Notes: generated by a model from the letters alone, not told the origin. Counted from the first letter of the stretch, positions 1-5,928 are shown. The stretch: DNA of 6,593 nt from Anaerolineales bacterium (GCA_030673085.1 DAOVFE010000103.1:1-6593), one strand, 5' to 3'. Numbers and translations: made by a program.

Positions 1-153
1 TTCGCCTTCCGGGTCAACTAACTCCGCCGGATGATACCCTTTGGATGTAAAACGGTCTTTGGCAATCTTGATCACTTCTTTGGGACAGACCGTTGTGCAA
101 AGCTCACAGCCTTTGCATAGGTCCTCATCAATTTCGATTCTTCCTTTTGCCAT
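1..153 (-). CDS. korD: 4Fe-4S ferredoxin-type subunit, KorD-like (5' part only)
   Basis: The first 51 codons of a divergent gene are visible; the rest lies beyond the left edge. The protein opens MAKGRIEIDEDLCKGC and has Cys at residues 13, 16, 19 and 23 followed by Pro, the CxxCxxCxxxCP ligand set of a [4Fe-4S] cluster. The following segment (KEVIKIA, then SKGYHPAELVD) resembles the small delta subunit of 2-oxoglutarate/2-oxoacid:ferredoxin oxidoreductases. In that family a second CxxCxxC cluster follows, which would fall outside the window. The subunit would pass electrons between the oxidoreductase and ferredoxin in the cytoplasm. The ATG at 153-151 is preceded by a strong AAAGGAGG at 168-161. 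A stand-alone ferredoxin is the alternative, because the partner subunits are not visible. Repeat copy 1 begins about 30 bp upstream of its start, so its promoter probably lies at or inside that element. Confidence 0.8.
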   Translation of the reverse strand, partial: MAKGRIEIDEDLCKGCELCTTVCPKEVIKIAKDRFTSKGYHPAELVDPEGE

Positions 154-160
154 TAATAAT

Positions 161-168
161 CCTCCTTT
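161..168 (-). promoter_or_regulatory. Shine-Dalgarno site of the korD-like gene
   Basis: Read on the - strand this is AAAGGAGG, a near-complete match to the anti-SD. It lies 7 nt from the ATG at 153-151 and fixes that start. Confidence 0.8.
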
Positions 169-184
169 CTCTGATTTGAAGATA

Positions 185-387
185 GATGGTGTTGAAAAAC
201 ATATTTGCCCATAAAAGCGTGTCCCTTTCGGCAAGTGAAGAACCCCGCAGCTTGCTGCGGAGTTCTTCCAAGGAAAAAGCCATAATGGGGGCGGCAGCTC
301 CCAAACCCACACTTTCTACTCATCCCCACAGCAAGTTGTTGGGTTTCCTGGCTTTTTCCCATGATTCCTCTTTTTTTCAACACTCTC
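185..387. repeat. MITE-like interspersed element, copy 1 (about 203 bp)
   Basis: This block fills most of the korD-mreB divergent spacer and recurs at 2905-3152. The ends are inverted repeats: GGTGTTGAAAA at 188-198 faces TTTTCAACAC at 374-383. Several internal stems are visible: TTGCC 205-209 with GGCAA 230-234; a 15-bp hairpin, 237-251 with 254-268 and a TT loop, having one C/A mismatch; an 11-bp stem GGAAAAAGCCA 272-282 with 349-359; and inside it AAACCCA 303-309 with 340-346 and GGGGGC 287-292 with GCTCCC 297-302. From the TTTCGGCAAG block to the right end the copies differ at only six positions, all transitions. No transposase is present, so this would be a non-autonomous element. I see no matching target duplication around this copy. 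The exact ends are uncertain by a few bases. I do not recognise the family. Confidence 0.8.
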
Positions 388-406
388 ATGCTATCTATAG
401 CCCGTA

Positions 407-415
407 TGGTATAAT
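407..415 (+). promoter_or_regulatory. Extended -10 promoter for the mre operon
   Basis: TGGTATAAT is a perfect TATAAT (410-415) with the upstream TG of an extended -10 element. The expected transcription start is near 422, giving a leader of about 30 nt before the mreB start. The usual -35 position (about 387-392, CATGCT) does not match TTGACA and falls on the right edge of repeat copy 1. The promoter may therefore depend on the extended -10 alone. Identified by motif only. Confidence 0.6.
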
Positions 416-437
416 CCAAAATCTCTGAGAATCCTAT

Positions 438-444
438 AAGGGAG
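438..444 (+). promoter_or_regulatory. Shine-Dalgarno site of mreB
   Basis: AAGGGAG lies 7 nt before TTG at 452. This spacing selects the TTG as the start codon; no in-frame ATG lies nearby. Confidence 0.75.
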
Positions 445-451
445 TGCCGTA

Positions 452-1510
452 TTGGCTTTTAATCCGCTAAATTGGCTCCTGGGCCTATTTTCCCTCGACA
501 TAGGCATTGACCTTGGCACAGCCAATACACTAGTTAATGTCTGTGGCAAGGGAATTGTCATAAATGAGCCTTCATGGGTGGCGATCGAGAAACGCAGCAA
601 GCGTCCGTTAGCCATCGGCGCTGAAGCGAAAGCGATGGTTGGGCGAACCCCCCCCAATGTTGTCGCTATTCGTCCATTGCGCCATGGTGTGATCTCTGAA
701 TTTGATATTACGGAGGCCATGCTTGAGTATTTTATTGGAAAGGCCCATGAGCAAAGCATCGTCCCTGTTCCTCGCCCTCGCCTGGTTGTAGGCCTTCCTA
801 TGGGAGCTACAGAAGTAGAAAAGCGTGCGGTTTATGATGCGTCCATGGCCGCTGGCGCACGCCAAACCTATCTGATTGAGGAGCCAACCGCCGCAGCCCT
901 AGGAGCCGATTTGCCTATCAGCGGTATGCGCGGTTCTATGATTGTCGATATCGGCGGCGGAACTACTGAGGTAGCCCTATTTTCATGGGGAAGCATTGTC
1001 ACCTCCCGGTCTATTCGAATTGCTGGCGATGAGATGGATCAGGACATCCTTAAATACATCCGTAATAAATACAACCTTTTAATCGGCGAGCTTATGGCCG
1101 AGCAGGTAAAGATCAATATAGGTTCGGCATATCCCTTGAAAGAAGAAAAAACCATGACCATTCGAGGCAGGAATCTTGTCTCCGGCTTGCCAGAAGCTAT
1201 TGAAATCTCATCTATAGAGATCCGAGAGGCGCTTTCCGGATCGGTCGCTATCATTGTCAATACTATCAAAGATTCCCTTGACAAGGCGCCACCTGAACTC
1301 GTTTCCGACCTGATGGAAGTGGGTGTTTGCATATCTGGCGGCGGTTCATTGCTTCAGGAGCTCGCTGAACGTTTGAGCAACGATCTACGAATGCGGGTTT
1401 GGGTTGCCGAAGATACTATGACCTGCGTCGCTCGGGGAGCCGGAATGGTCCTTGATAATTTTGATGAATACAGCCGCTACCTGGTCGGGCTTGAGCGCAG
1501 CAGATTATAA
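452..1510 (+). CDS. mreB: Rod-shape-determining protein MreB, bacterial actin
   Basis: MreB polymerises into membrane-bound ATP-dependent filaments that orient the cell-wall elongation machinery. The 352-aa product has the actin-fold ATP-binding signatures: phosphate 1 DIGIDLGTANT at residues 16-26, IEEPTAAA at 142-149 (the loop with the usual catalytic Glu), phosphate 2 DIGGGTTE at 166-173, and the adenosine motif SGGG at 295-298. The first 13 residues (MAFNPLNWLLGLF) are hydrophobic and could form the membrane-binding amphipathic helix known from other MreBs. Length is normal for the family (about 330-350). The start is TTG, supported by AAGGGAG at 438-444; starting further in would cut into the phosphate-1 strand. 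It heads the operon mreB-mreC-mreD-mrdA-minC-minD. The PRPRLVVGLP and YNLLIGE wording recalls Chloroflexota MreBs. A DnaK-like paralogue is ruled out by length and motifs. Confidence 0.97.
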   Translation: MAFNPLNWLLGLFSLDIGIDLGTANTLVNVCGKGIVINEPSWVAIEKRSKRPLAIGAEAKAMVGRTPPNVVAIRPLRHGVISEFDITEAMLEYFIGKAHEQSIVPVPRPRLVVGLPMGATEVEKRAVYDASMAAGARQTYLIEEPTAAALGADLPISGMRGSMIVDIGGGTTEVALFSWGSIVTSRSIRIAGDEMDQDILKYIRNKYNLLIGELMAEQVKINIGSAYPLKEEKTMTIRGRNLVSGLPEAIEISSIEIREALSGSVAIIVNTIKDSLDKAPPELVSDLMEVGVCISGGGSLLQELAERLSNDLRMRVWVAEDTMTCVARGAGMVLDNFDEYSRYLVGLERSRL

Positions 1511-1516
1511 AATCCA

Positions 1517-1540
1517 GCGGCAAACCAATTCATTTGCCGC
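1517..1540 (+). other. Hairpin in the mreB-mreC spacer
   Basis: GCGGCAAA (1517-1524) and TTTGCCGC (1533-1540) are perfect 8-bp inverted arms around an 8-nt loop. They begin 6 nt after the mreB stop and end 11 nt before the mreC ATG. There is no following T run, so it is not a standard intrinsic terminator. It could be an mRNA-processing or stability element or could modulate mreC translation. Function is inferred; the pairing is seen. Confidence 0.5.
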
Positions 1541-1551
1541 ATCTGATCTCC

Positions 1552-2382
1552 ATGAAATATTCTTCTCGCGTTTTTTACGCTGCATCCCTTATCCTAATCG
1601 CAACCGGGCTCTTGGCTTTGAGCCTAGGTGGATTTCTTGATTCATTACAGGATTTTGCACTCCGCCCAATCTCAGCGGTCCAATCCTGGACTTCACTTCG
1701 ATTCGCTGCAATACGAGACCTAACAACTTCGCCGCGTGATATTGCTTCGCTGCGATCTCGCAACGCCGAGCTAGAAGCCGAAACTGCACGCCTGAAAGAG
1801 CAAGTTGTCAGCTTGCAAGAACAGCTTGCCGAGACAAAGATACTGGCTGTTTTGGTAAACTACGCTCGTAATCAGCCTGAGAACCGCTACATGGCTGCTG
1901 ATGTTATCGGCAGCGATACAAGCCCATTCTTGCGCTCAATCTGGATTGGCCGTGGTTCGGATGACGGCCTTGCCCATGGTATGCCAGTAGTCACGGAGAA
2001 TGGACTGGCGGGCCGAATCGTTGAAGTTCGAGCAACTATGTCCCGCATCGAGCTTATAAGTGATCCGGAAGTGGCTGTTAATGTCCGCCTGCAGAATTGC
2101 CGCGCCGACGGAATCCTATCCGCTCAAATTGATGGCGAGATTTGGGTTGACCTTATTCCCCAAGATAAAGAGATCACACCGGGAGAACTCGTTTTAACAT
2201 CAGGCATGGGTGGCAATTACCCGACAGATATTCCAATCGGAAAAGTAATCAACATTCGAAAACGCGATTATGAGATCTTCCAACAAGCGGTGATCGAACC
2301 TTTTGTCGATTTTAATAAGCTTGAAATCGTTCTTGTCATAACTAATTTTCGCCCTCTTCCAGAAACGATTGGTTCTCCATAG
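1552..2382 (+). CDS. mreC: Rod-shape-determining protein MreC
   Basis: MreC is a bitopic membrane protein whose outer domain binds and activates PBP2, linking MreB filaments to wall synthesis. From ATG 1552 the product is 276 aa, normal for the family. A short basic N-terminus (MKYSSR) precedes one membrane helix at about residues 8-27. A coiled coil follows at about 63-96 (leucine-spaced, e.g. IASLRSRNAELEAETARL), which is the dimerisation segment. The remainder is the MreC beta-rich domain, including the GLAGRIVEV segment and a late TSGMGGNYPTDIPIGKV stretch typical of the family. The start is the weakest point: neither ATG 1552 nor the in-frame TTG at 1534 has a clear Shine-Dalgarno. ATG is preferred because it places the basic residues directly before the helix, and because TTG 1534 lies inside a hairpin arm. 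It is followed 9 nt later by mreD. Confidence 0.95.
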   Translation: MKYSSRVFYAASLILIATGLLALSLGGFLDSLQDFALRPISAVQSWTSLRFAAIRDLTTSPRDIASLRSRNAELEAETARLKEQVVSLQEQLAETKILAVLVNYARNQPENRYMAADVIGSDTSPFLRSIWIGRGSDDGLAHGMPVVTENGLAGRIVEVRATMSRIELISDPEVAVNVRLQNCRADGILSAQIDGEIWVDLIPQDKEITPGELVLTSGMGGNYPTDIPIGKVINIRKRDYEIFQQAVIEPFVDFNKLEIVLVITNFRPLPETIGSP

Positions 2383-2391
2383 AAGGTACAG

Positions 2392-2898
2392 ATGATCTAT
2401 CTGGTTGGCATACCTCTGTTGGCTTTGTTCGCTATCATACAATCTTCTATCTTCAATCAGATCAGCCTTCTCGATGGCAGACCTGATATAGTCCTACTTG
2501 CCATCATAGCATGGGGTATTAATGGCCGCTCCAAAGATGCCATGGCGGGTGGATTAATCGGCGGACTTTTCCTGGATTTGCTCTCCGGATTGCCATTTGG
2601 TTCATTTGCAATCCCGCTTATTCTTGTGGCCTTTCTAACATCCCTCATAGAGGGTAGATTCTGGCGGGCAAATCTGCTCTTGCCATTAGGCAGCGTTCTA
2701 ATTGCTTCATTGATCTATCATTTTCTAGGTCTGGCAGCACTTATTCTCTCAGGGCATAGCATTGATTTATATGCCGCTATCATAAGGGTCATTTTGCCCA
2801 GCGCCTTTTTAAACCTACTATTGGCTCTTCCTGCATCGCAGCTCGCTGCGGCGATCATTCATAGGGTATTTCCGCCTGTGGCAAGCATCTCATCATGA
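2392..2898 (+). CDS. mreD: Rod-shape-determining protein MreD
   Basis: MreD is a small polytopic membrane protein of the elongasome that works with MreC, apparently balancing MreC's effect on PBP2. The 168-aa product is almost entirely hydrophobic, with about five or six predicted membrane helices. The family's conserved central region is visible as RPDIVLLAIIAWG, then GGLIGGLFLDLLSGLPFGSFA at about residues 53-73. The ATG is preceded by AGAAGG at 2381-2386, which overlaps the mreC stop codon, so translation of the two genes is probably coupled. Its stop at 2896-2898 is followed within about 7 nt by repeat copy 2, which separates it from mrdA. Confidence 0.93.
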   Translation: MIYLVGIPLLALFAIIQSSIFNQISLLDGRPDIVLLAIIAWGINGRSKDAMAGGLIGGLFLDLLSGLPFGSFAIPLILVAFLTSLIEGRFWRANLLLPLGSVLIASLIYHFLGLAALILSGHSIDLYAAIIRVILPSAFLNLLLALPASQLAAAIIHRVFPPVASISS

Positions 2899-2899
2899 A

Positions 2900-2904
2900 A
2901 TGGA
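2900..2904. repeat. Possible target-site duplication, left copy (ATGGA)
   Basis: ATGGA immediately left of repeat copy 2 is repeated at 3153-3157 on the right side. A five-base match can arise by chance. The case is strengthened because deleting the element plus one ATGGA gives a normal operon junction. Confidence 0.5.
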
Positions 2905-3152
2905 AAGGGTGTTGAAAATTTATTTGCCCACCAAAGAAGGTATGGTATATATGAGGTGGAAGCTCCGCTTCCACCTCATATATACTAATATTTCGGCAAG
3001 TGAAGAACCCCGCAGCTTGCTGTGGAGTTCTTCCAAGGAAAAAGCCATAATGGGGGCGGTAGCTCCCAAACCCGCACTTTCTACTCATCCCCACAGCAAG
3101 CTGTTGGGTTTCCTGGCTTTTTCCCATGATTCCTCTCTTTTTCAACACCCTC
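2905..3152. repeat. MITE-like interspersed element, copy 2 (about 248 bp)
   Basis: This is the second copy of the element at 185-387, in the same orientation, placed between mreD and mrdA. Its terminal inverted repeats are cleaner than in copy 1: GGGTGTTGAAAA at 2907-2918 is the exact reverse complement of TTTTCAACACCC at 3139-3150. The internal stems are retained, with the substitutions in stems giving G-U pairs on the + strand RNA. Where copy 1 has a 14-nt loop before TTTCGGCAAG, this copy has about 60 nt that include a perfect hairpin at 2945-2985. The element carries no transposase. Because it lies within the operon it must be transcribed with mrdA, minC and minD, unless a new promoter takes over. 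I see no hairpin followed by a good T run on the + strand, so I do not call it a terminator. Confidence 0.82.
2945..2985. repeat. Perfect 19-bp-arm hairpin found only in repeat copy 2
   Basis: The left arm 2945-2963 (GTATATATGAGGTGGAAGC) and right arm 2967-2985 are exact reverse complements, separated by a TCC loop. It sits in the loop between the element's conserved TTGCC and GGCAA arms. No T run follows. As RNA it would be a very stable rod, possibly an RNase III target. As DNA it could be a small palindromic insertion. The arms show no mismatch, which suggests recent origin or active correction. Confidence 0.85.
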
Positions 3153-3157
3153 ATGGA
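3153..3157. repeat. Possible target-site duplication, right copy (ATGGA)
   Basis: This matches 2900-2904. The GGA of this copy forms most of the GGAG Shine-Dalgarno used by mrdA. Confidence 0.5.
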
Positions 3158-3158
3158 G
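3155..3158 (+). promoter_or_regulatory. Shine-Dalgarno site that decides the mrdA start
   Basis: GGAG lies 9 nt before ATG 3168. The upstream in-frame ATGs at 3126 and 3153 have no such site, and 3126 lies inside the repeat element. Confidence 0.6.
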
Positions 3159-3167
3159 CAATTTGAC

Positions 3168-5192
3168 ATGAGCGATAAGACAAGTCCCGAATACACTGAT
3201 CCATGGCGATTGCGCGCGACCTATATCGTTATGATCCTATTAGCTGGTATCTTTATTTTTCGCCTTTACTATATCCAGATATTGCATGGCGCCCAATACC
3301 AAGCTCGAGCGGAAGATAACCGTCTTACTGAGGTTAAAATCCCAGCGCCACGAGGCGTAATTTACGACCGTAACGACTACCTCTTAGTTCGAAATATTCC
3401 AACCTTCAATATCACCATCACACCAGCTTTATTGCCAGATAGCGATGCCGAGATCCAGTCCATCTATCGGCGTTTATCGGAATTGACAGGAGTACCGGTT
3501 AGCAAAGAGGCGCCGCCAGCAGCTCGGTGCATACCTGGCCGGGGCATTAAGCAATTTGTTGAGGAAGGCGACTCCCTTGCACCTTATGAGGCCTGGCCCG
3601 TAGCTTGCGATGTGAATGAAGTAACTGCCCGAATCATCCGCGAAGCGAAAGAAGATATGCCCGGCGTTAACGTTGAAATACTCCCAGTTCGCGATTACAC
3701 AACCGGTATCTTGACAGCTTCTTTCATTGGCTATCTTGGCCCGATCTCCGAATTGAACAAGGAGTATTATGAAACGCTCGGCTTTGTAGCAGGCCGGGAC
3801 AAAGTGGGCTATTCCGGGATTGAATACGAGTATCAGGAAACACTTGCCGGTAGAAATGGTTCGAAATTAGTTGAGGTAGACGTAGCCGGTAAGATTTTAC
3901 ACACCATAGGCGACGTAATCCAGCCGCTCCCGGGCTATAACTTGCGCCTAACAATTGATACCCGGCTTCAAACGGCCGCAGCCACCGCTCTCCAAAAGCG
4001 TATGGATTTTATTAATCGTTATGCCGGCGAACGACGAACGCCGATTGGAGTAGTAATTGCCATGAATCCGTCGACAGGCGAGATATTAGCCATGGTTTCA
4101 GAGCCCAGTTATGAGAATAACCGTATGGCACGCTTTATTCCGGCTGATTATTACAGCCAATTGGTCGCCGATGAGCGAGGCAAACCTTTAATCAACCACT
4201 CTATTCAATTGGTCTTTCCTCCTGGCTCAACTTTCAAGCTTGCGACCGGTATCGGTTCTCTAAACGAAGATGTGATCTCTCCCAACCGTACACTACATTG
4301 TACCGGAACGATCACTGTTGCCAACCGATACTTTCCCAATGATCCAGGCAAAGCTAAGGACTTCTTTTGCTGGAAAGACGAGGGACATGGAAATGTTAAT
4401 TATATTCATGCTATTGCATGGTCCTGCAACACCTATTTCTACAAAATCGGCGGCGGCTTTGAGGGAGAAATCGAACCGGGGCTTGGAATAGATCGCATCG
4501 GCACCTATGCCCTCGCTCTCGGTTATGGAAACCCGCTGGGTATTGATTTGCCTGGCGAGAATGGCGGCTTGGTGCCTACCCGAGATTGGAAGCGACGTAC
4601 GCAGGGCGAAAACTGGTCAACTGGCGATACTTATAATGCCTCAACTGGGCAAGGATATGTCCTCGCTACTCCGCTACAGGTCCTGACCTCAGCGGCAACA
4701 ATCGCTAATGGCGGCAGCGTGATGCAGCCGCATATCGTCCAGGAAATCCTTGATGGCGAAGGCAATTTGATTGAAACAATTAAACCCAAAGTGCTCTGGA
4801 ATCTAACCGATGGCGAGATCACACCTGATACACCTGATATTAATATCGAACCCTGGGTAATGCAGCTCACACAAGAAGGAATGCATATGGTGACGCTCCC
4901 GAGTGGGACAGCTTATGAGTATGGCAATTTAGAGAATATATCTTCCGCTGGCAAAACTGGAACCGGCGAGTTCTGTGATACAGTTGCCCGTGAAAAAGGC
5001 CTTTGCGTGCCCGGAAACTGGCCCACTCACTCCTGGTATGTCGCTTATGCGCCCTATGATAATCCCGAAATTGCCGTCGTCGCATTTGTTTATAATGGCG
5101 GTGAAGGAGCAGTAACTGCCGGCCCTATCGTTCGCCAGGTGCTGGAAACCTATTTCACACTTAAGGGCATTGATGCCGCTGGCCAGCCCTAG
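3168..5192 (+). CDS. mrdA: Penicillin-binding protein 2, elongation-specific transpeptidase
   Basis: PBP2 cross-links new peptidoglycan during side-wall growth, acting outside the membrane with RodA, MreC and MreD. From ATG 3168 the product is 674 aa, usual for class B PBPs. A cytoplasmic tail is followed by one membrane helix at about residues 17-36. The dimerisation (pedestal) region follows, including APRGVIYDRN and later GRDKVGYSGIEYEYQ. The transpeptidase domain has all three catalytic motifs: STFK at 354-357 (Ser354 is the acyl-enzyme nucleophile), SCN at 419-421, and KTGT at 596-599. The reading frame stays open upstream to ATG 3126, but those codons come from repeat copy 2. ATG 3168 is chosen because GGAG at 3155-3158 precedes it and the family's N-terminal tail is short. 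The 269-nt gap to mreD is explained by the insertion. PBP3/FtsI is the alternative class B enzyme, but the mre context favours PBP2. Confidence 0.95.
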   Translation: MSDKTSPEYTDPWRLRATYIVMILLAGIFIFRLYYIQILHGAQYQARAEDNRLTEVKIPAPRGVIYDRNDYLLVRNIPTFNITITPALLPDSDAEIQSIYRRLSELTGVPVSKEAPPAARCIPGRGIKQFVEEGDSLAPYEAWPVACDVNEVTARIIREAKEDMPGVNVEILPVRDYTTGILTASFIGYLGPISELNKEYYETLGFVAGRDKVGYSGIEYEYQETLAGRNGSKLVEVDVAGKILHTIGDVIQPLPGYNLRLTIDTRLQTAAATALQKRMDFINRYAGERRTPIGVVIAMNPSTGEILAMVSEPSYENNRMARFIPADYYSQLVADERGKPLINHSIQLVFPPGSTFKLATGIGSLNEDVISPNRTLHCTGTITVANRYFPNDPGKAKDFFCWKDEGHGNVNYIHAIAWSCNTYFYKIGGGFEGEIEPGLGIDRIGTYALALGYGNPLGIDLPGENGGLVPTRDWKRRTQGENWSTGDTYNASTGQGYVLATPLQVLTSAATIANGGSVMQPHIVQEILDGEGNLIETIKPKVLWNLTDGEITPDTPDINIEPWVMQLTQEGMHMVTLPSGTAYEYGNLENISSAGKTGTGEFCDTVAREKGLCVPGNWPTHSWYVAYAPYDNPEIAVVAFVYNGGEGAVTAGPIVRQVLETYFTLKGIDAAGQP

Positions 5193-5216
5193 CTTATCAC
5201 CCGGCTATTAGCAGCA

Positions 5217-5225
5217 TGCTATAAT
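5217..5225 (+). promoter_or_regulatory. Possible internal extended -10 promoter for minCD
   Basis: TGCTATAAT is a perfect TATAAT (5220-5225) with an extended -10 TG, in the 51-nt mrdA-minC spacer. Transcription would start near 5232, only about a dozen nt before ATG 5244, leaving a very short leader. The best -35-like match (TTATCA, 5194-5199) is 20 nt away, so it is weak. The motif overlaps the palindrome AGCATGCT (5213-5220). It is the same motif class as the mreB promoter. Confidence 0.4.
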
Positions 5226-5243
5226 CAGCCAGTTGGATTGGAA

Positions 5244-5918
5244 ATGGAAAAAATCATTATCAAAGGCATTCGAGATGGTCTCTTTATTCAGGTTCCTGAA
5301 GGTACCTGGAATGAAGTACAAATAGAACTCTTGCGAACCATAGATAATCAGCTCGATTTCTTTCACGGCGCTCGTTTGACCCTTCACCTCGGGACGCATG
5401 AACTAGGACCGGTTGAGTTGGGCGAATTGCGCAACGCTCTGTTCGAACGCGATGTCACCCTTTGGTCAATTGATGGCAAATCTCCAGATACCATCTCTGC
5501 AGCCGGAGACCTGGGGCTAATAGCCCCCCCTGATCAGAGCTTGGCAGAGATTGAAGAGCCTTTCACCTCCGAACTGCAAGGTGAAGAAGCTATTCTCATC
5601 CGGCGAACTATTCGTTCAGGACAGATCATTCATCACCCGGGCCATGTGATCATCCTTGGCGACGTAAACCCGGGAGCGGAGATTGTCGCTGGAGGGGACA
5701 TTATCATCTGGGGACGACTGCGGGGCACGGTTCATGCCGGCGCTGAAGGCAATGAAGAGTCATTTGTGTGTTCCCTCGACCTTTCTCCAACTCAATTGCG
5801 AATTGCCGGGCATATCGCAGTTTCCCCGACCCGTCGAGGACCCCCTAAGCCAGAAATTGCTCGCATTCATAATGGGCAATTGGTTGCCAAGGTCTGGAAC
5901 CACGAGCATCGGCGCTAA
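5244..5918 (+). CDS. minC: Septum site-determining protein MinC
   Basis: MinC blocks FtsZ assembly away from midcell and is brought to the membrane by MinD. The product is 224 aa from ATG 5244, normal for the family. The N-terminal domain (about residues 1-100, opening MEKIIIKGIRDGLFIQVPEG) is the less conserved FtsZ-inhibiting part. After a short acidic linker the C-terminal beta-helix begins with ILIRRTIRSGQ. It continues with GHVIILGDVNPGAEIVAGGD, then IIIWGRLRGTVHAGAEGN, the repeating-Gly signature that dimerises and binds MinD. It ends with an RIAGHIAV turn and IHNGQLV. An in-frame TTG at 5238 would add two residues. ATG is preferred although the Shine-Dalgarno (GGA at 5235-5237) is weak for either. 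minD follows after 17 nt. Confidence 0.93.
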   Translation: MEKIIIKGIRDGLFIQVPEGTWNEVQIELLRTIDNQLDFFHGARLTLHLGTHELGPVELGELRNALFERDVTLWSIDGKSPDTISAAGDLGLIAPPDQSLAEIEEPFTSELQGEEAILIRRTIRSGQIIHHPGHVIILGDVNPGAEIVAGGDIIIWGRLRGTVHAGAEGNEESFVCSLDLSPTQLRIAGHIAVSPTRRGPPKPEIARIHNGQLVAKVWNHEHRR

Positions 5919-5924
5919 CCAAAT

Positions 5925-5928
5925 GGAG
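5925..5928 (+). promoter_or_regulatory. Shine-Dalgarno site of minD
   Basis: GGAG lies 7 nt before ATG 5936, just after the minC stop, which supports tight minC-minD co-translation. Confidence 0.65.

Noticed and set aside
198..226. Weak - strand promoter (GGGACA, 16 nt, TATGTT) for korD
   Set aside because: Only 4 of 6 matches in each hexamer, so it is kept as a remark and not as a feature.
237..268. Hairpin in the repeat element as an intrinsic terminator
   Set aside because: The stem is strong, but neither strand has a T run directly after it. The same holds for the copy 2 equivalent.
185..387. CRISPR repeat, riboswitch or group II intron as the identity of the repeated block
   Set aside because: There is no repeat-spacer periodicity, no riboswitch consensus that I recognise, and no intron domain V or reverse transcriptase. 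Terminal inverted repeats and dispersal fit a mobile element better.
182..399. ATAGAT/ATCTAT flanking copy 1 as an extension of its terminal repeat
   Set aside because: The pairing needs different offsets on the two sides and is absent around copy 2, so it is probably chance.
391..759. - strand open frames across mreB, and similar ones across mreC, mrdA, minC and minD
   Set aside because: They overlap strongly supported genes, lack ribosome sites and recognisable domains, and are best explained as shadows of the real coding frames.
1534..1551. TTG 1534 as the mreC start
   Set aside because: No ribosome site, and it lies inside the right arm of a hairpin. ATG 1552 puts the basic residues directly before the membrane helix.
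3126..3167. Upstream ATG starts for mrdA at 3126 and 3153
   Set aside because: 3126 lies inside the repeat element and neither has a Shine-Dalgarno. ATG 3168 has GGAG at good spacing and gives a normal N-terminus.
5238..5243. TTG 5238 as the minC start
   Set aside because: It adds only two residues and has no better ribosome site than ATG 5244.
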